A DNA stretch of 64,000 nt from contig NZ_JAFAJM010000023.1 of NCBI RefSeq assembly GCF_019236175.1, positions 45,435-109,434 on the forward strand. Reading direction: 5' to 3'. The notes below the pieces were generated by a model that saw only the letters and a list, made by a program, of their open reading frames with translations, made no database searches and was not told where the DNA came from. The translations under genes and the position numbers were made by a program. Every line of letters begins with the position of its first letter. The stretch's first letter is position 1. This stretch comes from Chryseobacterium sp. GTDB taxonomy: Bacteria > Bacteroidota > Bacteroidia > Flavobacteriales > Weeksellaceae. Shown piece by piece: positions 26,561 through 35,721 of the stretch.

Positions 26561-28546
26561 TTATAATAAATTCTCGTCTACAAGATTCGGAAGGGTCACC
26601 TTAAGATTAGGTTCTATTTCCATTGCTCTTTTGATCGCAAAGATAGCACCTTCATTTCTTGCCCAGCTTCTTCTTGAGATTCCGTTGTTGACATCCCAGA
26701 ATAGCATAGATTTCAGCCTTCTGTCTGCATCATCGCTTCCATCCAGCAGCATTCCGAAACCTCCGTTGATTACTTCACCCCAGCCTACGCCGCCGCCGTT
26801 GTGAATAGATACCCATGTTGCTCCACGGAAGCTGTCTCCAATCACATTATGGATAGCCATATCTGCTGTAAACCTTGAACCGTCATAGATGTTGGAGGTT
26901 TCTCTGTAAGGAGAATCTGTTCCCGATACATCATGGTGATCTCTTCCCAGTACTACAGGGCCTATTTCATCATTTTTAATGGCTTTATTAAATGCTTCTG
27001 CAATTTTCATTCTTCCTTCCGCATCTGCATAAAGAATTCTCGCCTGAGAACCAACCACCAGTTTATTTTCCTGAGCTCCTTTGATCCATTGGATATTATC
27101 TTTCATTTGCTGCTGGATTTCTTCCGGAGCGTTTTTAATCATTTCTTCCAGTACTGCACATGCAATATCATCTGTTTTCTGCAGATCTTCAGGCTTTCCG
27201 CTTGTACATACCCAACGGAAAGGTCCGAAGCCATAATCAAAACACATAGGTCCCATGATATCCTGCACATAGCTAGGATATTTAAATTCTCTTCCCAGTG
27301 TAGGGTTTTCGGCCATTACATCAGCTCCTGCTCTGGAAGCTTCCAAAAGGAAGGCATTTCCATAATCGAAGAAATAAGTTCCTTTCTTTGTATGTTTATT
27401 GATGGCTGCGGCATGTCTCTTTAAAGTTTCCTGTACCTTTTCTTTGAATAGTTCAGGATCTTCGGCCATCATCCGATTAGACTCCTCGAAAGTCTGATCT
27501 ACCGGATAATATCCGCCTGCCCAAGGATTGTGAAGCGAAGTCTGATCCGAACCGATATCAATTCTCAGATCTTCCTGATCAAATTTTTCCCAGACATCCA
27601 CAATATTTCCAAGATAAGCCAGAGAAACGGTTTCTTTATTCTCCCGGGCTTTTCTCACTCTTTTTACCAGCTGATCAAGATCTTCATAAATCTCATTGAC
27701 CCATTTCTGATCATGACGGATTTTTGTGATTTTCGGATTCACCTCAGCACAAACAGTAACACATCCTGCGATGTTTCCTGCTTTGGGCTGAGCTCCGCTC
27801 ATTCCGCCTAACCCTGAAGTTACGAAAAGGCCGCCTTTAGGATCTTTATTTATTTTTCTGAAAGCATTTAATGCCGTGATCGTCGTTCCGTGAACAATTC
27901 CCTGTGGACCTATATACATATAACTTCCGGCTGTCATCTGCCCGTATTGAGTCACTCCGAGTGCATTGAATTTCTCCCAGTCATCCGGTTTGGAATAATT
28001 CGGGATCATCATTCCGTTGGTCACTACCACTCTTGGAGCATCTTTATGCGACGGAAACAATCCCATCGGATGTCCCGAATACATCACCAGTGTTTGCTCA
28101 TCAGTCATTTCCGATAAATACTTCATGGTAAGAAGATATTGTGCCCAGTTGGAGAATACGGCACCATTTCCACCGTAGGTAATCAGTTCGTGAGGATGTT
28201 GTGCCACTGCATAGTCCAGATTATTCTGAATCATCAGCATAATGGCTTTAGCCTGCTCAGACTTTCCCGGGTAATCGGTAATCGGTCTCGCTTTCATCTC
28301 ATAATCGGGACGGAAACGATACATATAGATTCTTCCGTAGTCTTCCAGTTCCTGCTTAAATTCAGGAATCAGTTCTGCATGAAACTGAGGTTCAAAATAA
28401 CGCAAAGCATTCTTTAACGCCAGTTTTTTTTCTTCTTCTCCTAAAATCTCTTTACGTTTCGGAGCATGGTTGATATTGGTTTCGTATGGTTTTGCCAGTG
28501 GTAACTGACCTGGAATACCCTGTTGTATTTGTTCTTGAAAAGTCAT
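26561..28546 (-). CDS. hutU: urocanate hydratase
   Basis: A 661-residue urocanase that hydrates urocanate to 4-imidazolone-5-propanoate in histidine degradation, using tightly bound NAD. Visible features are ITYGGNGAVFSNWAQ, the NAD region TSGLGGMSGAQPKAG, the active-site segment CFDYGFGPFRWVCTSG and the C-terminal GGVGWGEVINGG. It is longer than the 550-560-residue proteobacterial form, as usual in this phylum. The ATG at 28546 (MTFQEQIQQG) is preferred over one 10 codons upstream. hutH, hutI and hutG are not nearby. A Crp-family regulator follows 16 nt downstream. Confidence 0.95.
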   Translation of the reverse strand: MTFQEQIQQGIPGQLPLAKPYETNINHAPKRKEILGEEEKKLALKNALRYFEPQFHAELIPEFKQELEDYGRIYMYRFRPDYEMKARPITDYPGKSEQAKAIMLMIQNNLDYAVAQHPHELITYGGNGAVFSNWAQYLLTMKYLSEMTDEQTLVMYSGHPMGLFPSHKDAPRVVVTNGMMIPNYSKPDDWEKFNALGVTQYGQMTAGSYMYIGPQGIVHGTTITALNAFRKINKDPKGGLFVTSGLGGMSGAQPKAGNIAGCVTVCAEVNPKITKIRHDQKWVNEIYEDLDQLVKRVRKARENKETVSLAYLGNIVDVWEKFDQEDLRIDIGSDQTSLHNPWAGGYYPVDQTFEESNRMMAEDPELFKEKVQETLKRHAAAINKHTKKGTYFFDYGNAFLLEASRAGADVMAENPTLGREFKYPSYVQDIMGPMCFDYGFGPFRWVCTSGKPEDLQKTDDIACAVLEEMIKNAPEEIQQQMKDNIQWIKGAQENKLVVGSQARILYADAEGRMKIAEAFNKAIKNDEIGPVVLGRDHHDVSGTDSPYRETSNIYDGSRFTADMAIHNVIGDSFRGATWVSIHNGGGVGWGEVINGGFGMLLDGSDDADRRLKSMLFWDVNNGISRRSWARNEGAIFAIKRAMEIEPNLKVTLPNLVDENLL

Positions 28547-28776
28547 ATTGCTATTTAAAGTTCTATGTTTAAACAATGTTTGAAGTTTTAAAGATATTCA
28601 AATTATAAAAAATAGGCAACTAAAGAAAGGAAAAGCAGCAAGCACAAATACTGAAAAGGCAAAAAACTGATTATCAAACCGATAAAATAGTATCGACAGA
28701 CAAAGAATTATCGCTAATTATATTGTTGATTTTTATGTAAAAGCCCTGGAATGCCAATCCATTTCAACAATAAAAA

Positions 28777-28801
28777 AACCTCACTGAGAATCAGTAAGGT
28801 T
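28777..28801 (-). terminator. terminator of the acidic protein gene
   Basis: On the minus strand AACCTTACTGA pairs with TCAGTGAGGTT (one mismatch) and runs into seven T. Confidence 0.7.
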
Positions 28802-28822
28802 GGTATATAAAAGGGGTATCTT

Positions 28823-29116
28823 TTATGTTAAGACATCGTCATTTTCTTCTTCATGATCATCCTCATTATCACTGAGGCTCCAATAATTATTCTCCTCATC
28901 TTCTTCCCCTATTTCTTCCATTTCATCATCATATTCTGTTCCGGGAATATCGAGTCCTTTATCTATATTATCTTCTTCCGGATCTTCATCGAAAATAGGA
29001 TTTCCGTCTCCATCCAGCGGAATATGTTTTTCTCTTTTAAATATATCTTCGCTGGAATCATAATCCATACGTTCCAATCTTCTGTTTTGTTCATTAATAT
29101 TGTTATCAGGTGACAT
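28823..29116 (-). CDS. small acidic hypothetical protein
   Basis: A 97-residue, strongly acidic protein (MSPDNNINEQNRRLERMDYDSSEDIFKREKHIPLDGDGNP... then long D/E runs such as EEIGEEDEENNYW). Similar low-complexity acidic proteins are widespread and uncharacterised in flavobacteria. I place the start at ATG 29116, because the upstream 18 codons overlap the preceding gene's end and look non-coding. No function can be assigned. It follows the 2-hydroxyacid dehydrogenase on the same strand and may share its transcript. Confidence 0.7.
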   Translation of the reverse strand: MSPDNNINEQNRRLERMDYDSSEDIFKREKHIPLDGDGNPIFDEDPEEDNIDKGLDIPGTEYDDEMEEIGEEDEENNYWSLSDNEDDHEEENDDVLT

Positions 29117-29169
29117 AATGTTTAGATTTTGATTATGGATAAGAGAACAAAAATAATTCCAACCTGGCA

Positions 29170-30150
29170 TTAATGAGGAGAATAAACTTCAGGATTCGCA
29201 CAATTGGGCATTCTCTGTCCTTTTGCGACGGCTACAATATTTTCTGCTGCAAGTCTTGCCATTCCGCTTCTGGCTTCAATGGTGGCAGAACCGATATGTG
29301 GCAACACACATACATTGGAAAGCTCCAGGATAGGATTATCTTTCAACATCGGCTCAGGATTGGTAACATCCAGACCGGCACCCCAGATCTTTCTTTCCGT
29401 TAAGGCTTTATACAGGGCCTTTTCATCATGAAAACCTCCTCTTGCCGTATTGATAAAAATAGCATCAGGTTTCATTTTTTCAAAGATTTTTTCATTAAAA
29501 AGATCCTTTTGTTCAGCCGTAAAATTGGCATGCACACTTAACACATCTGAATCTTTGACTAATTCTTCGAATGAAACATATGCAGCATTCAGTTCTTTTT
29601 CAGCTTCTTCATTTCTACGGCGGTTATGATAGATAATATTCATACTAAAAGCGCTTTGCGATTTTTTAGCCATTTCAAATCCGATTCTTCCCAGTCCGAA
29701 GATTCCGATGGTTTTTCCGTAAAGCTCCTGTCCTAAAGCGTGTAAAGGATCAAAAGCGCCCCAGTTTCCATCTTTTACTTTCTGAAAATTATAACTTGTT
29801 CTTCTGGCTACCGACTGCATTAATAAAAAGGCAACATCCGAAGTCGCCCTGCTTAAAACATCCGGTGTATTTCCTACGGGAATATTCCTCTCAGTAGCTT
29901 CTTTTATATCTACATGATCAAAACCTACGGAATACAGAGCAATTGCTTTGATATTCGGGCATGCATCAAAGAATTCCTTATTATATTTAAAGTCATTACC
30001 AATACTCAGAATGGCATCTGCGGTCTGACAATACTTTAGCCACTCATCATGAGAAAGAGGTTCATTTTCAGGAAAGATAACTTCCAGTCCTTCTTTTTTA
30101 AGAATCTCGATTCCAATTTCCGGAATCTTTTTGTTTACGAAAACTTTCAT
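29170..30150 (-). CDS. D-2-hydroxyacid dehydrogenase (glyoxylate/hydroxypyruvate reductase type)
   Basis: A 326-residue NAD(P)-dependent D-2-hydroxyacid dehydrogenase. The nucleotide-binding motif GIFGLGRIG is followed by NHRRRNEEAEK, whose basic residues favour NADP. The catalytic residues are Arg in FINTARGGF, Glu in TNPEPM and His in LPHIGSAT. The N-terminal YSVGFDHVD segment is typical. The likely substrates are glyoxylate or hydroxypyruvate. Confidence 0.92.
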   Translation of the reverse strand: MKVFVNKKIPEIGIEILKKEGLEVIFPENEPLSHDEWLKYCQTADAILSIGNDFKYNKEFFDACPNIKAIALYSVGFDHVDIKEATERNIPVGNTPDVLSRATSDVAFLLMQSVARRTSYNFQKVKDGNWGAFDPLHALGQELYGKTIGIFGLGRIGFEMAKKSQSAFSMNIIYHNRRRNEEAEKELNAAYVSFEELVKDSDVLSVHANFTAEQKDLFNEKIFEKMKPDAIFINTARGGFHDEKALYKALTERKIWGAGLDVTNPEPMLKDNPILELSNVCVLPHIGSATIEARSGMARLAAENIVAVAKGQRMPNCANPEVYSPH

Positions 30151-30221
30151 TATATCATTAATAAGGTTGAATAAAAAACCCTACTCTTTCAAAAGTAAGG
30201 TTCTAACTTTAATATTAAAAA

Positions 30222-30485
30222 TTATTTCTTTTCATCTGAGTGTTTTTTGTTTTTCTCCCAGGCTTCGGAAGCCATTTCCTGCATTTCGTCCCAAACTTCC
30301 TTTGCCGACTTCTGGGCATGACTCATAAATCCCTGTTTGGTAGCTTCCTGGTTCTTGCCTTTCATCTCATTGATATAATCCTTTACCTGCTGAGAATAGC
30401 TTTCTACAGTATATCCCGGATTATTATGCAAATTCTTCTGAACATTACTAAAGTCATGGGATGACTTGAATCTATTCGTATCCAT
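30222..30485 (-). CDS. small hypothetical protein, helical
   Basis: An 87-residue charged, probably alpha-helical protein (YSQQVKDYINEMKGKNQEATKQGFMSHAQKSAKEVWDEMQEMASEAWEKNKK) with heptad-like spacing near the C-terminus. Family not recognised; the KQGFMSHAQKSAKEVWDEM pattern suggests a stress-type soluble protein but this is a guess. Start at ATG 30485 (MDTNRF); another Met lies two codons upstream. Single gene, with a REP-like hairpin pair further upstream on the same strand. Confidence 0.6.
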   Translation of the reverse strand: MDTNRFKSSHDFSNVQKNLHNNPGYTVESYSQQVKDYINEMKGKNQEATKQGFMSHAQKSAKEVWDEMQEMASEAWEKNKKHSDEKK

Positions 30486-30576
30486 AATCATAATATTTTA
30501 AGTGGGTTTGCTGATAGGAAAGTCCAATTTTCATTCCGAAAGGGAGTTAAAATATTTTAAATTTTAACTAAAGTTT

Positions 30577-30620
30577 TATGGATTTAATCCATAAAAAAAA
30601 CGGACTAAAGTCCGTTTTTT
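30577..30620. repeat. REP-like double hairpin, also a possible terminator
   Basis: TATGGATT-TA-ATCCATA (about 30577-30593) is followed by an A-run and CGGACTAAAGTCCG (30601-30614), then a T-run. A second doublet of the same shape lies at about 46860-46914. The second hairpin serves as terminator for pcm on the minus strand. Confidence 0.55.
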
Positions 30621-30676
30621 TTTATGATTAATTTATATTCCTGAAGAACTGGTATCTGAGACCAGTTCCGTTAGTT

Positions 30677-31327
30677 TTACTGATTAGTGCTTCCCAGCAT
30701 TGGCACAAATTTATAGGCTCCGAATTCTTCTTTTTCGAATTCCGTAGGACCTACCTTCGTAAACCTGTATAAAACCTGCTCATCCGTGGGCCCTAATGGG
30801 ATCACCATTTTTCCTCCTACATTCAGTTGTTTTAACAGCTCGGTGGGTAAAGTAGATGCACCGCAGGTTACAATGATTTTATCAAAAGGAGCAAAAGTCG
30901 GGAGGCCGGCAAAACCATCTCCAAAACTCTGAAATTTTGGAAATAGGTGGAGTTCTCTTAATTTATTCTTCGAGAAATCAAAAAGGTCTTTTTGTCTTTC
31001 CACTGTAAAAACCAAGGCTTTCATAGCCAGTAATACTGCAGTCTGATACCCGCATCCCGTTCCGATTTCCAGTACTTTTTCCCCCGGTTTTACCTGCAGC
31101 AGTTCAGATTGCTCTGCAACTGTTGAAGGATGGGAAATGGTCTGATGTGCCAGAATCGGGAAAGCCCGGTCTTCGTAGGCAAAATCTTCAAAAATACTTT
31201 CAATGAAAAGGTGTCTCGGAACTTCACTCATTGCCCGAAGTACATTTTCATCCGAAATTCCAATTCTCTGTCGAAGATAATCAACTAAAATCTTTCTTTT
31301 TCCTTTATGTACAAACGAATCCTGCAT
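30677..31327 (-). CDS. pcm: protein-L-isoaspartate O-methyltransferase
   Basis: A 216-residue SAM-dependent methyltransferase that repairs isoaspartyl residues in aged proteins. The family motifs are RHLFIES, TISHPSTVAEQSELLQ, VLEIGTGCGYQTAVL (SAM site) and IIVTCGASTLP. The length is normal. A TACTTTTG -7 box ends 4 nt before the start codon, so the mRNA may be leaderless. Single gene between two hairpins. Confidence 0.93.
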   Translation of the reverse strand: MQDSFVHKGKRKILVDYLRQRIGISDENVLRAMSEVPRHLFIESIFEDFAYEDRAFPILAHQTISHPSTVAEQSELLQVKPGEKVLEIGTGCGYQTAVLLAMKALVFTVERQKDLFDFSKNKLRELHLFPKFQSFGDGFAGLPTFAPFDKIIVTCGASTLPTELLKQLNVGGKMVIPLGPTDEQVLYRFTKVGPTEFEKEEFGAYKFVPMLGSTNQ

Positions 31328-31331
31328 TTGA

Positions 31332-31339
31332 CAAAAGTA
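31332..31339 (-). promoter_or_regulatory. -7 promoter box for pcm
   Basis: TACTTTTG on the minus strand matches TAnnTTTG and is separated from the ATG by 4 nt, as for the HxlR gene. Confidence 0.45.
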
Positions 31340-31403
31340 ATAAATTAGAATTTAGATTTCAGGGAATAAAAGAAAGAATTATCCACAAAACACTTTATCC
31401 ATA

Positions 31404-31430
31404 AAAAAAGCTGCCTTTTTGGGCAGCTTC
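31404..31430 (-). terminator. terminator of the fibronectin-III lipoprotein gene
   Basis: AAGCTGCC and GGCAGCTT form a stem around a short loop; on the minus strand a T-run follows. Confidence 0.8.
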
Positions 31431-31451
31431 ATTTCTTCAGATTAAAAAATA

Positions 31452-32447
31452 TTAATTATACCTTACTAAAAAAGGTCCGAAAAAACCAGTTGTCGTATTT
31501 CCCGAACATCTTTTTCTTACATAAAAATAATAATTGGTACTCTTACTTAAATTGGTAAAAGTAATTCCTCCGAGCCCCTGTGCAGAAACTGTTGTTGTCT
31601 GTGTCGGAATCCCAGAATTGTAAGACAGGGAATAATCATAGGAAGAAATCCCGTCATTATCCCAGGTAACATTAGGCGTAAAAGAAGTAGAATTGCTTGA
31701 AACTACGGAAAAATTAGCATATGTAGGAGCAACACAGGCTGTGGTATTAGACGCTGTAAAAGATACAGGTCCTACCCAGCTCCCCCATCCTAAACTTCCT
31801 GAGCAATATGCTCTTACATAAATATCATATGCTTTTCCGGCAACAAACGGCGCATTATATGATGTGTTGGTAGTTTCTACCGTTACCCCGCTTCCCGGAC
31901 TATAGCCCTGAAGTCCGTACTGAACTTCATACTTAACAGGAGCAGATCCCAGCTGGTAATTTGAAACTTTCCATTCAATTTTGTTATAAAGATAATCTTC
32001 AACTTTAAGTTCGTAAGGAGTTTTGCAATAATTTCCCGAGGTTGTCAGGTTTCTTTCAAACCCCCAGTCACTTTGGGACATTGATGAGCAATATCTTCTT
32101 ACGGCAAAAGTATAAGATTTACCGGCTTCAAGATGAAGGCCTCCACTCTGGTCATCTATGTTTTTAGTAAACGTTTTCTCATTGACAACGAAAGAATTTC
32201 CATATCCGGGGGTAAAACCTCCGGTCTGCCCATAACTGATTTCATAAGGTCCGGCTAAATCTGAGTTGATGGTAAACTGCATGGATCCGGCATTTTGGGA
32301 AACCTGGAAGCCGTTTACATTTGGGCAGCTGTTTGCTTTTGAATTGTTAGGATTTGAACTATCCCTCTCGTCACTTCCTCCTGACCCTGAACAATTCATT
32401 AAAAAGAACAGTCCTGAGCAGAACAATAGTGTGCTTAATTTTTTCAT
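31452..32447 (-). CDS. fibronectin type III-like repeat lipoprotein
   Basis: A 331-residue lipoprotein: the lipobox LMNC (Cys19) is followed by SGSGGSDERDSS, an acid/Ser-rich stretch of the kind that may direct surface export in Bacteroidota (inference). Three fibronectin-III-like units follow (about 45-140, 145-235, 240-330). They share the repeated phrases YEISYGQTGGF/YEVQYGLQGYS and VRRYCS/VRAYCS/VRKRCS. Each unit has paired Cys (for example CPNVNGF...RYCS), suggesting disulfides. It is probably a surface adhesion or scaffold protein; the binding partner is unknown. Confidence 0.8.
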   Translation of the reverse strand: MKKLSTLLFCSGLFFLMNCSGSGGSDERDSSNPNNSKANSCPNVNGFQVSQNAGSMQFTINSDLAGPYEISYGQTGGFTPGYGNSFVVNEKTFTKNIDDQSGGLHLEAGKSYTFAVRRYCSSMSQSDWGFERNLTTSGNYCKTPYELKVEDYLYNKIEWKVSNYQLGSAPVKYEVQYGLQGYSPGSGVTVETTNTSYNAPFVAGKAYDIYVRAYCSGSLGWGSWVGPVSFTASNTTACVAPTYANFSVVSSNSTSFTPNVTWDNDGISSYDYSLSYNSGIPTQTTTVSAQGLGGITFTNLSKSTNYYFYVRKRCSGNTTTGFFGPFLVRYN

Positions 32448-32585
32448 GGTTTTATTTTTGAACCGCGAATTTAATATAATTCAGCGGATTGATAAATATT
32501 TTTTTTTGAAACTCTGGAAAGTCATATAAAGTCATACATTATTATAAGTCTACAATGATTATCTTTACAAAAATTTAATACAGCT

Positions 32586-33548
32586 ATGTTAAAAGCAGGT
32601 TTGGTAGGTGCCGGACATTTAGGAAAAATACATTTAAGACTTCTTAATCAGTCAGATAAATATGAGTTGGTAGGTTTCCACGATAAAGATGTTGAAAACG
32701 GAAAAAAATTAGAAGCCGAATTCGGATATAAATATTTTGAGAATTTTGATGAATTGCTGGATCAGGTTGATATGCTGGATATCGTTACTCCTACGGTTTA
32801 TCATTATGACTACGCTTTAAAGGCGATTGAGAAAGGGCTGCATTTTTTCATTGAAAAACCTGTTACCCAGACCCTTGAGCAGGCGGAAGAGATTTTACGT
32901 TTATGCCAGGAAAACGGAATTAAGGCACAGGTAGGGCACGTTGAAAGATATAATCCGGCTTTTATTGCTACTAAAGAATACATCAAAAACCCTATGTTTA
33001 TTGAAATCCACCGACTGGCAGAGTTCAATCCCCGTGGTACAGATGTTTCAGTGGTACTGGATCTTATGATACATGATCTGGATATCCTGCTAAGTATGGC
33101 TAAATCCAAAGTAAAAAATATTCATGCAAGTGGTGTTTGTGTAGTAAGTAAAACTCCCGATATTGCCAATGCCAGAATAGAATTTGAAAACGGATGTGTA
33201 GCCAATCTTACCACTTCAAGAATTTCTATGAAGGCAATGAGAAAAAGCAGATTTTTCCAGAAAGATGCCTATATCTCTGTAGATTTCCTGGAGAAAAAAG
33301 CGGAAGTAATCAGAATGAAGGATGCTCCTGAAAACCCTACTCCATTTGATATGATTATTGAAAATGCTGACGGAGAGAAAAATCAGATCCTCTTTGAATA
33401 CCCGAATATCGAACCCAACAATGCGATTCTGGATGAATTAAATTCTTTCGCAGATGCAATTACAGACGGTAAAAATGTAGAAGTTTCTCTTGAAGACGGA
33501 ACAGAAGCATTAAAAGTCGCTTTAGAAATTATGAGACTTATCAGCTAA
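32586..33548 (+). CDS. Gfo/Idh/MocA family oxidoreductase
   Basis: A 320-residue NAD(P)-dependent sugar-type oxidoreductase. The N-terminal Rossmann domain starts LVGAGHLGKIHLRLL; the EKP motif is IEKPVTQTLEQAEE, then GHVERYNPA and DLMIHDLDI complete the catalytic region. The members act on sugar or inositol derivatives; this type (VGHVERYNPAF) is often found near lipid or cell-wall sugar genes. No such partner is adjacent here. A direct-repeat hairpin follows as terminator. Confidence 0.9.
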   Translation: MLKAGLVGAGHLGKIHLRLLNQSDKYELVGFHDKDVENGKKLEAEFGYKYFENFDELLDQVDMLDIVTPTVYHYDYALKAIEKGLHFFIEKPVTQTLEQAEEILRLCQENGIKAQVGHVERYNPAFIATKEYIKNPMFIEIHRLAEFNPRGTDVSVVLDLMIHDLDILLSMAKSKVKNIHASGVCVVSKTPDIANARIEFENGCVANLTTSRISMKAMRKSRFFQKDAYISVDFLEKKAEVIRMKDAPENPTPFDMIIENADGEKNQILFEYPNIEPNNAILDELNSFADAITDGKNVEVSLEDGTEALKVALEIMRLIS

Positions 33549-33570
33549 GGAAAACCTTTAGTGTTTAGAT

Positions 33571-33632
33571 AGCAGAAGTTAGATAGTAGAAGTTAGAAAA
33601 ACATGACCTCTGATATCTAACTTCTTTTTTAT
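33571..33632 (+). terminator. terminator with duplicated GAAGTTAGATA arm
   Basis: AGAAGTTAGATA is nearly repeated in tandem and its reverse complement, TATCTAACTTCT, lies downstream before a T-run. The hairpin can thus form with either arm. Confidence 0.55.
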
Positions 33633-33753
33633 GACATATATTTAATAATCCTGAATCAGAACCCAGTATTATTTTTTCTTTTTTCCTTTTTATCCTTTTG
33701 AAATATTAAAATCAGAGATTTATCATTTGAAAGTCAGTTCTAAAACAAAAAAA

Positions 33754-33881
33754 ACAATATATTTGAAAAACAATTCAATAAACAATTGAAAAATTTTGTT
33801 TTACATACCCAATGGATTCCCGGCAAAATAAACGGTCTGAACATAGACTCGTCTTATGATGTCACCATTCATTATGATTAA
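33754..33881 (+). pseudogene. possible gene remnant upstream of the GH5 glucanase
   Basis: A frame open from 33754 reads NNIFEKQFNKQLKNF, then VLHTQWIPGKINGLNIDSS, then YDVTIHYD, then TAA. The second half looks like real protein sequence (Trp/Pro/Gly-rich, balanced composition), but no ATG precedes it and only TTG 33786 could start it. It may be the 3' end of a deleted gene or a short peptide. It ends 42 nt before the GH5 gene. Family unknown. Confidence 0.3.
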
Positions 33882-33923
33882 ATCCTAACACAACTTCCAT
33901 TATTTAAAAACCATAAAACAACT

Positions 33924-35654
33924 ATGAAAAGAGCCATCCTATTATCCGCAGTATTATTGTCTCAATTTGGGACATCACAATTATTAAAAACTTCCGGACA
34001 AAAAATTGTTAATGATAAAGGCGAAAATATTCAGCTGAGAGGTCTTGGGCTTGGAGGCTGGATGCTTCAGGAAGGATATATGCTGAAAACAGCAGATTTT
34101 GCAGGTCCTCAGTATAAGATCAAGGAAAAAATAGCCGAGCTCATTGGTCAGGATGGTATGAACGAATTCTATAGAGCTTACCTCAAAAACGGAATCACCA
34201 GACAGGATATCGATTTTCTGGCCAAGGCAGGATTCAATTCCATAAGACTTCCGATGCACTATAATTTATACACCCTTCCGATTGAAAAAGAGCCGGTAAA
34301 AGGGCAAAATACATGGCTGGAAGAAGGTTTTAAAATGACGGATGATTTGCTGCAATGGTGTGCTGACAATAAAATATACCTGATCCTGGATTTACATGCC
34401 GCTCCGGGAGGACAGGGAAATGATGTCAATATCTCTGATAACGATAAAAGCAAGCCCTCATTGTGGGAAAATGAGGACAACCAGAAAAAAACAGTTGCAC
34501 TCTGGAAAAAACTGGCTCAAAGATATAAAGACAGTCCCTGGATCGGAGGCTATGATCTGATCAACGAACCCAATATTAATTTTACAGGGAAAAACCCGAA
34601 CGGAACTGATGAAATGTCTAATTCCCCGTTATGGAAATTGCAGAAAGAGATCACGACGGCAATCCGTGAGGTAGACAACAAGCATATCCTATTTATCGAA
34701 GGAAACGGATGGGGAAATAATTATAACGGACTGATTCCGATCTGGGACAACAATATGGCATTCAGCTTCCATAAATACTGGAATTATAATGATGATGCAA
34801 CCATAAAACATGCCCTGGATCTGAGAGAAAAATATAATATGCCCATCTGGCTGGGAGAAACAGGCGAAAATTCCAATGTCTGGTTTACGGAACTCATTCA
34901 GCTTTTGGACAAGCACAATATCGGCTATGCATTCTGGCCCATGAAAAAAATCGATAATACAGCAGGAATTGCTAATGTGAAAACTACTCCTGAATATGAA
35001 AAATTACTGAATTACTGGAAAAACGGTAGCGAAAAGCCGGCCAGAGAATATGCTTACAAAGCATTAATGCAGATTGCGGATCATTATAAATTCAGCAATA
35101 CGGAGATTAAAAACGATGTTATTGACGCGATGTTCAGACAGGTAACCGATGCTTCTACAAAACCTTTTAAAAATCATTCAGCTCCGGGAAGGGTATTTGC
35201 GTCGGAATATGATCTGGGAAGAATGGGCTCTGCTTATCTGGATCAAGATTTTATTAATCTCTGGGTAAGTGATCCGGCAAAAAGGTCGGAATGGAATTCC
35301 GGCCATCAGATGAGAAATGATGGGGTTGATATTTATTTGTGTAATGATAAAATAACCAACCGCTATTTTGTAGGAAAAACTGAAACCGGTGAGTGGCTCC
35401 AATATACCATCAATTCCACAGCAGATAAAAAATATACTTTTGATATCCGATATTCAGCACCCAGTACTTCCAAAATAAGACTGGAAACCTCTTCAGGAGA
35501 ATTGCTGGCTGGTGTTCCTTTAGATGCTACCGGAAAAAATGAAAGCTGGAAAACACTTTCAGTTAAAAATATCCCTTTGAAAAAAGGAGAAAATAAAATC
35601 AGAATCTTTTTTGAAAATGACGGTGTGAATCTGAATTATTTTGAAATAAAATAG
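33924..35654 (+). CDS. exported GH5 family glycoside hydrolase with CBM6-like C-terminal module
   Basis: A 576-residue exported endo-glucanase type protein. A signal peptide (about 1-18) precedes a GH5 barrel of about 370 residues with RGLGLGGWMLQEG, RLPMHYN, LDLHAAPGGQ, the acid/base Glu215 in DLINEPN, and the nucleophile Glu312 in LGETGE. Residues about 425-576 form a beta-sandwich (VFASEYDLGRMGSAYLD; GEWLQYTINST; RIFFENDGVNLNYFEIK) of the carbohydrate-binding family 6 type. The substrate is a beta-glucan or related polysaccharide. No SusCD pair is in view; an independent unit with its own terminator. Confidence 0.9.
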   Translation: MKRAILLSAVLLSQFGTSQLLKTSGQKIVNDKGENIQLRGLGLGGWMLQEGYMLKTADFAGPQYKIKEKIAELIGQDGMNEFYRAYLKNGITRQDIDFLAKAGFNSIRLPMHYNLYTLPIEKEPVKGQNTWLEEGFKMTDDLLQWCADNKIYLILDLHAAPGGQGNDVNISDNDKSKPSLWENEDNQKKTVALWKKLAQRYKDSPWIGGYDLINEPNINFTGKNPNGTDEMSNSPLWKLQKEITTAIREVDNKHILFIEGNGWGNNYNGLIPIWDNNMAFSFHKYWNYNDDATIKHALDLREKYNMPIWLGETGENSNVWFTELIQLLDKHNIGYAFWPMKKIDNTAGIANVKTTPEYEKLLNYWKNGSEKPAREYAYKALMQIADHYKFSNTEIKNDVIDAMFRQVTDASTKPFKNHSAPGRVFASEYDLGRMGSAYLDQDFINLWVSDPAKRSEWNSGHQMRNDGVDIYLCNDKITNRYFVGKTETGEWLQYTINSTADKKYTFDIRYSAPSTSKIRLETSSGELLAGVPLDATGKNESWKTLSVKNIPLKKGENKIRIFFENDGVNLNYFEIK

Positions 35655-35675
35655 TAATAATTATCTTAAATTGCA

Positions 35676-35709
35676 GATCCCTTTTAGTCTTTAAAAGGGG
35701 TCTTTTTTT
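35676..35709 (+). terminator. terminator of the GH5 gene
   Basis: GATCCCTTTTA pairs with TAAAAGGGGTC (one G-U pair) with a GTCTT loop, then seven T. Confidence 0.8.
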
Positions 35710-35721
35710 AACCTTATCACT

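Larger units (their letters stand above)
33549..33923. other. 375-nt intergenic stretch, with a coding-like remnant
   Basis: It contains the terminator at 33571-33632, AT-rich sequence, and an open frame at 33754-33881 (described separately). Otherwise nothing recognisable. Confidence 0.5.

Noticed and set aside
26933..28417. Several plus-strand open frames within hutU
   Set aside because: Antisense shadows of hutU with low-complexity sequences and no recognisable domains.
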